This document shows, one piece after another, positions 26,003-39,600 of a DNA stretch of 64,000 nucleotides. The notes beneath the pieces are model-generated. The model made no database searches. It saw only the letters and a program-made list of their open reading frames with translations, and was not told the origin of the DNA. Within the stretch, counting starts at the first letter, position 1, and each line of letters starts with the position of its first letter. This DNA is from Neelides folsomi. Lineage: Eukaryota; Arthropoda; Collembola; Neelipleona; Neelidae. Location: contig JAQGBZ010000282.1 in the NCBI GenBank assembly GCA_034687125.1, positions 19,637 through 83,636 on the forward strand, read 5' to 3'. The translations under genes were made by a program, and so were the position numbers.

Positions 26003-27556
26003 TATAATTAAATTATTTTTTCAAATTATTAGATCTGTGTTAATACTTTTCGAGTTTCCTATAATTTCTATAAGATTTGATCCATTACATGATATTTAAA
26101 AAAACTTATATGTTAAATTCTTATTTGATAATTTCACATCTGGCTTGATCTGGGTTGTAATAAGGAAGATCTTTACAATGAGAATGTGTTGACTTTTGTT
26201 TTTATAAATCCATCTGAATCAATAGGATGTTCAAATATAACATAGCAAAATTCACACTTTACTCACACATGTCACGATTCATTTCAAAGTTTTAAACAAC
26301 TCAACTTTGTTGATTTCTCTTTTGCAATACAATAAACGTTTCAAATATTGACGTATTGAGACTAAATCACATATCAGACTGATGTATTAATACTTCAAAC
26401 AAATCAAAGTTCTTAATTAACAATATTATAGTATTTGAACACATACAAGACTTAAGTCATAAAGAGCAAATTGAAAGTTAATTAAAAATTCGTTTGTTTT
26501 AATTAACTAATTATTAATTATAATAGTTTAAACTTATTTTACGTAGAACGATTTGCACTAATTTCGTTGTTGGCTGTTTATTTGATAGCAAATAATAATT
26601 TAGGTGTTAAAAATTGATTTAAATGTAATATACAAATTACTTTTTGAATTAAAAGTTTTAGAACTTCCATTGAATTTCATTGTCAATGTTGTGTAACTGA
26701 TTTTAATTGTTTCCTTTGTTCAATATCAAAACTTTTAGTAATTTTTAACTTATAATATTTGAAATAATTGAAATTAAATACTCGTGAACAGTCAATGCAT
26801 ATTAAATGCGGAATATTATGCCGGTTGGGTTGAACTACCTCAAGAATTTGGAACTGAAGAATTTGAGAAAGGGAAGTGAAAAGGGAAATTTAATTTATTT
26901 ATAAAAAATAACCGTTCAACCCCTTGAAGGGACATTGAAATATTTGAACTTTAGCTTTGTCTACATGTGCTATAAGGATTATAAAAGGACCACAATTGAA
27001 CATTCTCGGAAAAGGTTTGGGCAAACATTCTATCCAAATAGAGTATATCCTTATAGCTGATAATTCACCATTTAAGCTTTGAAGGTTGTTAAATTATTTC
27101 AAGTTCAGATGTGAATATAACGAAAAATGTATTTAATATTGAGTGATTGTGAAATTGTGATTATGTGTGTGTGAAATACAATACATGCAATTTAATATTC
27201 TAGAATAGTTACATGCAGTAATGTAATCAAATGTAATTTTTATTTTTCAACATCAATATTATACTATGAATAAATATACTCCGAATAAAAAATTATCGTT
27301 TTTATTATTCAATAATTAATCATCTAATTTTTGGATTATTGTTTAATTTATTATTTATATTAACAACTGATATCATTCTATCTGTAAATGTAATATTAAA
27401 TATGATACTATAAATTTACAGTAATATAATATTTAATATTTTATTTTTATGTAATATAATACAATACCACATTTCAATATTCGTGATACACCTTTACGTG
27501 TAAATATTAAAAAGTTATTTTATTTCTTAAATTTACCCCGTTGTTGTAACCTCTGT
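26003..27556. other. Intergenic, AT-rich
   Basis: About 1.55 kb with no convincing frame. It holds the glycosyltransferase promoter at its left end and the 3' UTR of the mucin-like gene at its right. A lone plus-strand TATAAAAGG sits at 26980-26988 with no gene visible downstream. Confidence 0.45.
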
Positions 27557-29604
27557 TTATCGAATAGTAGTGGCTATAGGTCTATTAGTCGTGATTGTTA
27601 ACGAAGTGCTTCCCATTGTTTCAATTGAAGGGTTGGAAGAAGTTCTTGTAACAGAAGTTAAGAAACTGCTTGCTGTGGCTCCGGTTGGTATTGATCTCAC
27701 TGAACTTTGACTTAATGAACTCGTCATCATCGTATGGGTCATTTGCTCACTAGTCATTGTTCTCATTGTCCTTCCACTTAATGTGGTTTGATTCAATATT
27801 TGTGTAGTTTGATTTCCCATTTGATTGGTTGTTTGATTTGACATTTGATTTGTCGTTAGATTTTGCATGGAATTGGTCGTTTGAAGTCTCATAGTTGGAG
27901 TTGTCGCTAAAGAATTTACAAAAGTTCTTCCAGTCGTTGAATTTTGTGAATTTTCTGTTGAATTTTGATTTGTATTTTGAGTTGAATTTTGAGCTGAATT
28001 TCTGTTTGTTGTCATTAAAGTGGTTTGGGTGGTCCCTCGGTTTTCAAGTGAAGTTGATGAATTTCCCAATTGTTGTGTTGCTGAAACTGTCGTTGCTGTA
28101 AGATTCGTTTGCAAAGACTGAGAAGTTTGCTGAGAGCTGATTGATCTACTTGTTGAAATTGTTGAAGGAATAGGAAGATTTCTTGGAGTTGTTCTCATTG
28201 TGCTAGTAGAATTTCTCTTGGTTCCACCAAGATATTCTATAAATTGTATTTGAGGAATTAGTATAATTTAATGGCAAATATTAGCATATAAACAAAAATG
28301 GGCATAGAAGAAGAAAAAGTTACACCAACTTTTAATCACATTACTTTAAATACTTAATTTATGCTTTTATAAATTCAATATTCGACCTCTTAAACTTTTC
28401 GGATTATTATTTTCCTCTTTCCTTCTATTAATTTCCGCTACAAGAATTTTTCCTTGTTTTGTTTTCAGCATTAAATTACCTTAATAAAGATATTTAATTT
28501 GGTTTAAATGAATCTTAAAAGTCAATTTGATGATAAAGTTAAGTTTTTACAATATTCTTCTGGCTTTGAATTGCTATAATTTCTCAAAACTTCATCAAGG
28601 CAAAAGAGGATGAATCCTTCGTCAACGCCATCCTTTTTGAAAATTATTTATTTTATTAATATACACAACTGTAGTAATAATCCAAGTTGGAATAAGCCCA
28701 ATTTTAAATTATTATCATTATTTCAGCATTGTGATTGTGAGTGTATTAAAAGTTAATCATACAATTATTGTTATAAATTATTATTTACCATATCAAGTTC
28801 CGTTGTCGTCGTCGTACGAATTGTTGTTGGGCTTGTTTGCATTGTCGTTGTTGGTGGTTTTGTAGTTGTAGTTATATTAATTGCTAAAGTTGTAAAATTT
28901 GTAACAACACTGGAACTCATTCTTGTCGTTAAAGCCAGAGAAGTCGCATTGAGATTTTGTGTTGTCGACGGTCGCCTACTTGTTGATTCATTTGATGTGG
29001 TTGGATTCTGACCATTTGTTGGCTTAAGAGTTGTTAATATTGAAGATCCAAAAGAATTATTCAAATTGGGCGTGGTCCTAAGAGTCGAAGAAATTGAAGA
29101 AACAAAAGCTGTTGAAGAATTTGAAGTAGAATTTAAACTTTCAGTTGTTGAAGAATTCGCCTGTGTTGTTCTTGTAATTGTCATTGGACTTGTGGTTTGT
29201 CTTTCTGTTTGGTTTGAAAATCTTTGAGTTGTTTCATTTTGGCTTGGAGTTGTTGAAGTCATTTGGCTAGATTGGTTATTTGATGAAGATCTTGTAGTCG
29301 CCATTGTAGAATTATTTTTAGTGGTTCCTGTAGTTGAATTTGAGAGGGAAGTTGAAATTCCTGTTATTGTTACTGAACTCTGCGTAGTAAAAGATGTGGA
29401 GACATTTGATGGGGAAGAGGAATTGTTTGTGGTGAGAATAGGAGAAATGCGAGTAGATGGAGAAAATGAACTCGAAGTCCCAAAGTTGTTTTTTCTTGTT
29501 GTACTTTGACTCGTATTTTGAGATTCGACTTCCTCTTTAGAGATTCTGGATAGCAATATTAACAATATAAATAATAATCTTACGAACTGATCGAATTTAA
29601 ACAT
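27557..29604 (-). CDS. Secreted Ser/Thr-rich mucin-like protein with a small non-repetitive centre
   Basis: Four exons on the minus strand join in phase: 29604-28789, 28632-28551, 28479-28387 and 28236-27557. The product is 556 residues. A signal peptide (Leu/Ile-rich, residues 8-19) starts exon 1. The rest of exon 1 and all of exon 4 are extremely rich in Thr, Ser, Asn and Gln with many Asn-X-Ser/Thr sequons, as in heavily O- and N-glycosylated mucins. Exons 2 and 3 encode about 58 residues of ordinary composition with two Cys (one near Phe-Cys-Leu-Asp-Glu-Val, one near Glu-Glu-Tyr-Cys), a possible small folded unit between the mucin arms. No chitin-binding (peritrophin) domain is visible, so a peritrophic or epithelial mucin role is only inference. 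The small exons rest on phase and coding look and are less certain than the large ones. Confidence 0.65.
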
Positions 29605-31210
29605 TTTTAAGATAACTTATTAATGTCCTATAATATTGCGACTTGAAGAATTCCTATTTTATTCTATTCAATTTATAAGTTACAAGCTACAATTCAATAT
29701 ATCACTTGCGTTTATCAGATTTAAACTATGTTTACAAGTTTAAATCTTTTATTTAAATTGGTTTATTTTAAAATTTAAACAGGATTAGAAATTTTTTTTA
29801 ATTTTATAAAAAAATATCGAAGTTTTCATATGAATGATATGAGCGATGGTTATGGTTGGAATCCAAAAGGAAATAGCAAATTATATTTTACAATGTCAAG
29901 GGGCAGACGAGGAAAAGTATGATATGAATGACAATTTATGAAAACGAATTGAACGTAATTTGTAATTGAATTTAAATGCGAAATTTCCAATCAATGTGCA
30001 ATTCTTTCCTTTTGAACAAACTCCCAAATTTCTATCTAAAATTGACGTTTCCCTCTTATCTTCATTCAATATACAAAACTATTACTTGCAAATTAATGTA
30101 TAAAATGTTTTCTAAACTTATCATAAATAAGCAGAAATACAGTCATATTTAACTAATAATAATAACTAATGAAATGATCATAACCTGTACATTCTGAACT
30201 ATGACCTATAACACAGAAATTGAAAGGCTTTTACGCAAAAATGAATTTTTACATCTAGCAACAATCCTAATATAATTATACTTATCAACTCTTGGAATCA
30301 ACATGCGTCCTCGTTATTTTATCAACTACGTCTATGTCACTAATACGTTTCAAATTTCTCAATCTAAAACAGAAACCGATTTTAGATTTATGCTTGTAAC
30401 ATGATTGTTACAGATTTCTTATTTTATACTGTGACTGTGAGTGAATAAACAAAAACCATGTATTCTATTCTCCAGCATTTCATCCTGATTAAATTGAGTC
30501 TATGATCATGGTATATGATTTGAATATGAGTAGAATTTAAAAATTTTCTATTACACTTATCTATTAATATGTTAATCTAATTATGTTATGTTAATATGAT
30601 TAACGTAATGCACTTATATTGGTAATATTATAAAACATTTAAAAATTATAGTCGTTATTCTTAAATACTTTATTTGGTATTTAATTTGGTATACTGTATA
30701 AGTATGTACCTATAATTTCATTGCTTACAAATAACAATTTTATTAATATTTTCTTGTCGAATACAAAACCAATTTTTAAACATTAAATAGGCATATAACA
30801 CAAAATAAATATTACAACCTATTCTAACATAAAGTCTAGAGTACAATGATTTAAAAGAAATGTTAGCCTAGAGTTCTAGAGTCTCTAGAGTATAGTAGTT
30901 ACTGTATATCCGATATGTCCGATATCTACTGACATTAACATAAAGTTTATTTTTAACAAGAAGTAAAATTATAAAATGGTCTTATAATACTTTACCTGTG
31001 GTTAGTTCAATTAGTCAAAAAATTTCAATTTCAATTTCAAAATTGAATATAAATTAAAGTGTATAGTTTCGTCATAAAGAAATGGTTGAAAGTTTGGCGT
31101 TAATTGAAATTAAAATAGTCAGTCTGTTAGTTGCGTTGAGTTAAATTTCCACTGTCGAGTCAGTTCAGAGTTCAAGTGTATAAATGTCAATTTGTCACTG
31201 GTGAGATTTC
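29605..31210. other. Intergenic, AT-rich
   Basis: About 1.6 kb. It holds the mucin-like promoter and the 3' UTR of the next minus-strand gene. TCTAGAGT-type short repeats occur near 30833-30900. No gene or RNA signal recognised. Confidence 0.45.
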
Positions 31211-32191
31211 TCATCTATTCGAATCGAGATGATTTTGCGGCGGTGAATCATCGGCGTACAAAGCACAAGGGAGCCTTGTGCAATCTCCGTCAACAAACTC
31301 ATAAACTTGTTTCTTCAACGGAGCCGAAAGAAGATTTGCGATTCTTCTTATTAACGTTCGGGCTTGTCCCACTTTCCCAACTTCACAAGCGAGTCGTTCC
31401 ATGCAATCAGCACTGACTATGGAATTATACGCCGCTGCCATTTTATCCATCCCTTGTGGAGGAATTGCCAAGTCATCCGATCTTCCAGTTGGTGAAGGCG
31501 AAGGCGTCATTGTGATAATTGGAACCGGAAGGAGAAGAAGCAGTGGGAGGAGCAAAAGAGGCAAAACGAGCAACAAAGGAAGTGCGAGTTTTTTAATGAG
31601 TGCCAAAGCCGCCAAACCGCCAACTCCTTTCAAACCTTTGAGACCTAAAAGTCCAGCAAGACCTGCAAGTCCAGCATGGTCGAAACTCCCGTCGTCCATT
31701 CCTTAATAAAATAAAATTAATAATAACATATAAGTCATTTTTAACAGTTTGTTGAAATTATAATCAAAATTATTCAGAGTTTCTTTAATAAACCGTTCAT
31801 TATGACTTTAAATTTTTGTTCCAAACATCGCACCAAATATCCTTATACAAGCTACTTGTTTAATCTTACCCTCTCCTCCTGGAGCTGGATAATAAATGTA
31901 GGTCATAGGTCCTCCTGATGTTGGGGCTCCGTAAGCCGAAGATGACCCTCCGCCACCTCCAGAATATGAAGATCCAGAAGCACTGCCGACGGTCCATCCC
32001 CCGCCCCCGCTACTGCTGCTCGAGTCAGAATAAGAATCCCGATTTTGAATATAAACCGCTCCACGCTCCCGATCCAGGCCGGTCTTATTCTGAGCCAGGA
32101 ATTTTTCTATTTTGTTGAACGACGTCGACCCGCCGCCCAAACAGCCGACCAACATGGCGAAGGCGCAAAGAATCCTCGTGGAAGAACTCAT
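31211..32191 (-). CDS. Secreted protein with Gly/Ser-rich and poly-Leu regions, unknown family
   Basis: Two exons on the minus strand join in phase: 32191-31870 and 31701-31211, giving 270 residues. I start at the ATG that begins a signal peptide (Met-Ser-Ser-Ser-Thr-Arg-Ile-Leu-Cys-Ala-Phe). An upstream in-frame ATG at 32281 would bury it behind 30 residues. The first exon then encodes a charged stretch and a Gly/Ser/Tyr-rich low-complexity region. Exon 2 starts with repeated Gly-Leu-Ala-Gly-Leu steps, then a very Leu-rich, membrane-like stretch of about 25 residues. It ends with a charged C-terminal domain with four cysteines (Asp-Cys-Met-Glu-Arg-Leu-Ala-Cys-Glu ... Asp-Cys-Thr-Arg-Leu-Pro-Cys). 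The layout resembles insect cuticle-associated secreted proteins, but I cannot name the family. Coding GC is much higher than its surroundings. Confidence 0.7.
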
Positions 32192-33179
32192 CTCGACTGC
32201 GGAGATCCCACCGAGGAAGAGACCTTTAAGGACGGTCGAAGTGGAGCAAGAAAACGAGGGCGATGGCAGGTGGAAGGGCACAATGAATTAAAAACAATGA
32301 GATGAACCAGTCCGATCACCGCCGTTCTGCTCCGAAACTTCATCTTTGAATATTTACACTTCTTTTTACATTATTTCCACTGGATGTATTTGTGTGGATT
32401 CATTTTAACACTGCTGTGGATCTCCGAACTCCACTTCTCTTTCTTTTTCATCTCTTTTCTCTTTCTTGAGCCAAAGACGGAGAGGTTGGAAACAAAAAGG
32501 TTAGGAATGACAAAAGCAGATTCATCTCTTACCCTCATTTGCACTCACTCTTTGTTTCTATTCATGCTGTATTAAGCCCTTTTTCTTTCCGGCCCCATCT
32601 CCCTTCAATGCAAATTGTAAATACTTCCATTTAATTACAATTTCAGAGGAAAATTCTGAAAAGAATCCCTACATAAATCGATGTTAATAATGAGATTTGA
32701 CTTTGAATATTCGGGACAAGATCGAAAAAAAGTTAAATAATTTTAATAGATGTTTATTTAATTAATAATTTCATTAAAAGACTTTAAACTATAAAGTCAA
32801 TGAATTTATAATAAATAATAATATATTATTCATAATAAATAGTTAAATAAATCATAATAAAACTATTTATAATTAAAAATTTAAAGATAATAAACCCTCA
32901 TAAATAGAAATATGTCAGTACGAAATGAGAAATATGAATACCATGAGCTTATAGGCCGCTATTATTTCGAAAGCCGCACGCCGCTATTTTCATTTAACTT
33001 CCAAGATTCTGAGAACGAACATTTTTCATTTTCATTCAACAGATATTGTGAAAATGGAACTGCTTTCGCCATTAAATATTTAACCTTCTGACTTAACTTT
33101 GGTTTAAGTATATTGAATAATTGACAATTGTATATAATATTTTATTATCGAATTGCTACACTTTTACAAACTTTTAAAG
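32192..33179. other. Divergent intergenic region
   Basis: About 1 kb between a minus-strand and a plus-strand gene, so it should carry both promoters. A pyrimidine-rich stretch at 32420-32620 lies just upstream of the Gly/Leu-rich gene. Two GCCGCTATT copies occur near 32951-32995. No coding signal seen. Confidence 0.45.
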
Positions 33180-36127
33180 ATGCAGGCTTCTCAACTGCAA
33201 AATTCTTTTCTTCACAGCAATTCACACGTAAGTTTAAGTTTAATTAGCATTTAAGTTAATCTAGCTCTTTCAATTTTACAATCAATCTTTAAAACTTATT
33301 GATACTATTGAATTACAATTTTTGTGTATTTTAAAATCATTTCAATTATTTTCCCTTTGTTGTGAGTTTTGACTCCAAGAATTGTTGTTAATAAGTTTAA
33401 TGGAATTTTGTTTTTAATCGTTTTCAGTTGTCTATCGAAATTTCTTCAAAGCAAAATGAATTTGACAGTGTCAAAATCAACGATCTTGAGGATTTTCTTT
33501 ACGACCCAACTCTCACTTGGAAAAGCCTTCTTGAAACATTTAACGTAAGAAACTTGAGAAATTCTGTGATGAATTGTGATCGAATAGATATTTAATTGTG
33601 CTTTCTCTTTTTATCAGGTCAATCTCCCTCACCCCGACCAATATGCTATAAGTTCAGGCTCTTACATTGGGTCTCTGAATTTAATGGTAAACATCGTTTA
33701 AAAATTAATTAAAAATGAAAATTTTACTCATTTTACATTATTTACGGGTAGAATCAATCAGTTAGTTTTATGAATTATAAATTACCCAATATCTTCAAAT
33801 AACAAATTATTTAATCAATATCAAAATGTCCTTTTAGGTACAAGATTGTGATTTGATCTTAAATGCTAATACGGGCAAAGAGACGACAATTAAATTCGTG
33901 ATTGATTACAAAACCCTGAGCAAAAAGGAATTGGCCAAAGCGAGCGACGAAGTCCAGCGTTACAATTTTCGCGATCCTGCCAAAAGCCGTAAGAGATACG
34001 ATTCTGATCTCGATTATGAAGAGTCGGACAAAAGGAAGGGGACTGACAAGTCAACGCCTGAATCTCAGAAGAAAAGGACCTCGGAATTGTTAAGAAATAA
34101 AAGACGACCAGGGCCAAAGTCAAAGATGGACAGCCCCCGACGTAGTAGCCCTGGTTTAACGTTGAGTGCTTCAAAATTAAAAGAAATGGAAAAGGAATTG
34201 TTTGGTGAAATAAGAAGTATATTTAGAACTTCCTCCAGTCAAGCGACTGCTGCTGCTGGACGAGCTCCGCCTTTGACCAACGAGGAGAAGAAGGAGGAAC
34301 AAAGTGGGAAATCTCCTTCCCCATCCGTTTCGGTAAAATTAATAATTTGCTTAAAATTATAATTCCAACTAGACAAATCGTAAATATATCAAGAATTTTT
34401 TTATTGGTGCTTATTTATTAAAATTACATCATTTCGGTTTTTATAATAAATATAGAATACTCGACCTCGATCAATCGGAACAAGTCATGCAGGACCATCT
34501 CGATCTTCACTATCGAAAAGCAGTCAACCAGTTTCTAAAATTAGGTAAGATTTTAATTTTACATTAAATAACAATATAGAACATACTCTTACAATAAGTT
34601 ATAACTTTCTTACGATTCAAATAACTTTATTAGCGTTAGATAATTTAATGTGAGTTAAACTAACTGTTGAACAATTTTTATTCGTTTAGTTTATCTCTGC
34701 CAACCTTAAATGTGCCCTCGACATCTCGTACCGTGTTGAATGTTTCCTCACAAAACTTAGAAAAAAAAGTGAGGAATGAAAATATTTCGAATCATTTATT
34801 CATTTTACAAATACATAGTAAACGAATTAATCTAATTGATTGAATTTAATTGAACAGGGTTCGAAATTTACCAATCAAGAAATTAACACAGCAACTTCTG
34901 TAGGTAAACATATAGGAGAACTAAGCGGGTCGGGATGCAAGTTATACGAATTGGCATCTCGATATTCTACAGATAACAGTAATTTGACTCATGGAGAAAA
35001 TTTAAATGAAACCCGTCCAAGCGACAGCCAATTAACTGAAAAAACAGATTTGAACAGGTCTCAATCTTTATTTGAAAATGCTCCGCTATTGAGCCCTAGA
35101 ATTCCTTCACCAAAAAATATTTTTGAAGATGATACAACTGAAGAAGAAGAAGAAAAAGATATCAAACCCAATGTGGATCTTCTTGCTTTATGCTTAAAGG
35201 TAAAATTATAATACAATTTGAATAAGATTTCAATTACGTTATTCTATCATTCAATGTCGAAAAATTGAAAATGTTTTAATTGATTTTTAATAACAGAAAG
35301 AACTACTGAAACAAGACGATAAGACTCCAACTGAATCTCCGGCTGAAGTAAGTCAACCAACTTCACCTGAACCTCAAAGGATTAATATTAGGATTCCTGG
35401 TCGTGGAGTTAAAAGACCATTGGCCTTACATTCAGATGAAGAATCCGATCTTCCAGCGAACGCTTTAACCACAAATGTAATTCCTCCTTCAACCAAATTA
35501 ATCGACGGGAGTTTGAATATTCCATTAATTGCTCATCCGTCTGTGTCTGTTCACATGAATGGAAATGGAATAAATACGCCGCCTCTTTCAGTAAATCAAG
35601 ATTGAATAATTTACCCAAATAACATTTTTATTAAACTCGATAGACTTTATTTAATTAATTAACTTTGGTATTTGAATTGTAGTAAATTCTAATTATAAGT
35701 AATTTAACATGTTACATGATTCGTAATTTCTTAATGTAGGAAAGGAGCCGTTCTTCATCTGGCGGCGGAGGAAACCGAACCATTGCTATACAATTAACTC
35801 AGAACCCGAGTTCAAGTGAGAGCCAAGACCGACTTTTGAACAAACATGCTAGGAAGTTTGTAAAAGCTTGCGATGCTGCAAGTGGGAGGGTAATTTTTAA
35901 TATTTTAAAATAAATTTAAATACAGATAATTAAATTTTTATTTTATTAGAATTTTAATGGAATTGATTTTCCAGTGCGAAAAGATCAAAAACGAAGTTCG
36001 AAACTTCCGCAAGAAATCTCGTGACGAAACTGGATGGAAACCTTGGGCCAAATTTCACGACAATTGCCCAACTTTGGCTGAAGTTCTCCGTCAAATGTAC
36101 GACTCTTCTGATTCAGAATCCGAATAA
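33180..36127 (+). CDS. Basic, probably nuclear protein of unknown family
   Basis: Ten exons join in phase: 33180-33227, 33428-33544, 33618-33686, 33838-34332, 34456-34544, 34690-34768, 34858-35199, 35297-35590, 35740-35889 and 35975-36127. The product is 611 residues. The N-terminal 100 residues look folded, with aliphatic and aromatic residues evenly spread. The middle is Lys/Arg/Ser/Pro-rich and disordered, with clusters such as Lys-Lys-Arg and Arg-Asn-Lys-Arg-Arg that would serve as nuclear localisation signals. The last 70 residues regain order (His-Ala-Arg-Lys-Phe-Val-Lys-Ala-Cys ... Trp-Lys-Pro-Trp-Ala-Lys-Phe-His) and end in an acidic Ser-Asp-Ser-Glu-Ser-Glu tail. No catalytic motif, zinc finger or bromo/chromo signature is visible. 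A chromatin or transcription role is inference from composition alone. ATG choice rests on the first short exon. Confidence 0.7.
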
Positions 36128-36687
36128 TTTTTCTTAATTCAATTACATTTTTTCTGATCAGTCATTTCTCTTACATTTAGTAATTCTAATAACGATTTAG
36201 GAATTGTACAAGGAACTATCATGTAAATTATTCAGATGATCATATGAATTTAATTTCTATTTAATACAAACCTAATTTAATTACTTTAAATTAACTTCTA
36301 ACTTATAATCTTTGTAAACATAAAACAAAATATTTGCTGATTTTAGTACCTCTATTATAATAGTAATACATAAATATTAAGCTATGTTATCAATACTGAT
36401 CTTTATACATTCTTACTATATGCTCAATTATTTAAGAATCAATCAACATTGTAAAGAAATATATTTTTATGAAATAAAAGATTTCTAAATACCAGTGTGT
36501 GTACCGTACTTCTGCAGTTTATTTAATTATAATTGATTGAAGAACGCAGAATTATGGTGTCTACACTGTAATATAGAAATAAGTGTTACATGAAACAATC
36601 TTTAAACTTGCATGATTCTTTTATTAAGATGGATGAAATTATTTATACACTGATAATAAAATTCACTTTATTGATTAATTGCCCATG
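36128..36687. other. Convergent intergenic region
   Basis: About 560 bp between a plus-strand and a minus-strand stop codon, so it holds two facing 3' UTRs. AATAAA occurs near 36473 on the plus strand. No other feature. Confidence 0.5.
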
Positions 36688-39600
36688 TTAATTATGTTTC
36701 TTAACTGCTCCGAATAATTTTGCTAAAGAGCTTTCTTCATGTTCCTCATTTTTATGATCTTTCCCACGAGCGAGGGTTTCTCCCATTCTGTTCATAAACC
36801 CAATGTTTGAATTCCTCCGGCTGGTCTGATGTTTGTGGTGGTAGTGCGTATGATGTGGATGTTTCCGACCGCGATAAGCTCTCCAAGCTCTTTGGATCAC
36901 AATGGCTGCATTGTGTTGAATCTTCCAAATTTTAGTCGAGGAAATAATTTTTAAAATCTTCCGTTCGGGAAACTGTTTCCTGAACTTCTTTTCCATTTGA
37001 ACTTGGAGCTAGAATAAATGATTGGTAAAAATTTTTTAATGATGGTATTTGGTAAGTTAAATTAATCGGTAGTTTAATTATTAACTTAATTAACTTACGG
37101 TGCTAAACTCTTCCCCTTCTTCTATATTTCCAAGCACATTTTTGACAAGGGCGTGGAGAATGTCCAAACAATGGATTTTATTACCACGAGCAATTGGCAA
37201 GTCGAATGCCCCGATGGCCACAATGTTCGGTCTCGGAAAGGTCAACGGCGCATCTAAACCTGCTAAGAATTCGGGGAGAGAGTCGAATTTGATAAATTGA
37301 GTTGCTGCCGGATCGTATCTGAAATATATCACAGTTTTATATAAAATATTTTATTTACAAATTAATGATAAGTTAACTATTGATAGAGTAATTGTATAAT
37401 TAAGTTTACTATAATTCTTACCTCCCCCATCTTGCATAAAACATATCAAGATCATCTTCAATAATTCCAATTTCCTCCTCATTGTTCGCCTCCACGAAAT
37501 TCTCAAGAATGACGGCAATGTACATGTTGATCACAATATGCCAGCAAATTGCAATGTACGAGACAATGTAAACGGTCATTAAAACCCTGTCAATGCATTC
37601 AGGTTCCCCTTCTCCATCACACTTCAATTTCCGGTAATTTCCACATTTAGTAGGTGGACTTTGCATCAACGCGTCGTAAACTTCATTCCAACCGGCGGAA
37701 GTCATCAATCTGAATTAGATACATTAATTTAATTTTAGTAAAACAATGAATAATCTTAATTTGAAAACTAACATGTACTGTGTATTGAAACTTACCTTAA
37801 AAGGACAAGGCACGATTGAACAAATGTTTCGAAGTTAAAAAAGTCGTCATATGTCTCGTATTTGGGAGCTCTTCCAAAGAAATTCATTCCAAGAATTGCA
37901 TAAATGAAAGTTATGAGAGCAAGAAGAGCACCAATGTTGTAGAGAGCAGGTAAAGAGACAATCAGTGCAAATAACAATTTACGAATTCCTTTCGCCGCCT
38001 GAAATATTAAAATTGTCAATATTATTATATATGGAGTGGACAGTGGACCATACATCCCAATTTCTCAATCCGTAGGTACTTGATCATATCATTCTACTAG
38101 AGTGGCACAAAATAACAAAAGTACATAAGACAAACTTTAATAAAACGAAGAATCCGCCCAACACGGAACACTCGAATGATTCGTATAATAGCTGGTTCAA
38201 CTACTTCGATCTGATAGAAGAAATAGTCAATTCCAGAAATGAGGACGAGGATGATGTCAAAAAAGTTCCAAGGAAGGGTAAAGTAATGATGACGGAGCCC
38301 AATGATCTTTACGATGACCTCTAGAATACAAAATCATTAAATAATTTATTAATTAAAAAAGTTATCCTTATTCTTCCCAGGTCACATGTCACATAATTTA
38401 AAATACCCAATGCATAAACTGTGAAGAAGAAGACGTCAAGTCCTCTTAGGAAATCTCTGTCAATTTCTTCTTGTCCGTGATACTCCAAGCTCATTGCAAT
38501 CATATTGATAAATATAATAAAAAACATCCATATTTCAAATCTACATAAAACAAAAAGATTTATTATTCAAGAAAAATTTTAATAGGGTTAAATATTTTAA
38601 GATAATTGGTATTGGTATTGTAAAAAAGTAATACAGTTGATTCAATTTTATATAAAAATCCTCTTACTTGCGTGACATTGAAATGTCGTAAAAGAGAGCA
38701 AGATAATTATTGTCTGGTCGTCTGATCACACGCTTCGGTTTCTTTCGCCCGAGTTTTTTCAAAGCGGTGTAATAATGACGTTGATTAGGAGTGAGAAAAA
38801 TTTCAAGCAAATTTCCTTCATACTGAAACAAAATTAAATAATTGGATCTTTTGAATTAACACTTAATTCGGATAATTTAAAAAATATCAATCAAACCTTT
38901 TTCTTCAGCATATTGAAATTATCAATGATAACGCCAATGAAGAGATTCAAAGTAAAGAAGGAGCCGAGCACAATGAAAATGACATAGTAAAGATAATAAA
39001 ACATATTTCGATCTGTTTTGTGTTGCTCGTCAGTAACTCCAAAATCAACCGACAATTTCATAATTTCCATCCACCCTTCATATGTCGCCTGTGTTTATAC
39101 AAATATTGAAAGAGGTTAGGTTAGGTCAAATCTTTTAATAATTTTCTCTTTAACTAAAAAGGACGAATTAATGAGAAATGCAATATATTACAATTTGAAA
39201 CAAAGACAAGTATGCTTCAAAAACATTGTCAAAATTTGGAACGAAATTGACCCAAGAATATCCTTTTGAATCAGCAAGCGAACAACACTCATCTTTGTCG
39301 TGAACTCGAAATCCCTGTTAGCACAAAGAATTGAATATTTTTTTATTGTAAAATGAAAATAACTAAGGTTTTAAATATGTATAATTATGTATTACATCTT
39401 GTTCTTCGTCTTTTTCTCTGTAAGGAACAAGCTCTCCAGTCTTGTCAATGATACATCTGTAGAATTTTCCTTTGAATAATTGAACTCCCATAATGGAGAA
39501 AACGAGCCAAAACAATAAGCAAACAAGGAGCACGTTGATGATAGATGGGATTGCAAAAATTAACGCGTTCACAACGACCTATTTAAATATTTATAAACCA

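Noticed and set aside
26980-26988. Good TATAAAAGG on the plus strand
   Set aside because: No gene follows on the plus strand before the convergent mucin-like gene. A lone TATA match in AT-rich DNA is weak evidence.
31192-31706. Plus-strand frames of 74 and 101 codons
   Set aside because: They are antisense shadows of the Gly/Leu-rich secreted gene, whose signal peptide and splice join support the minus strand.
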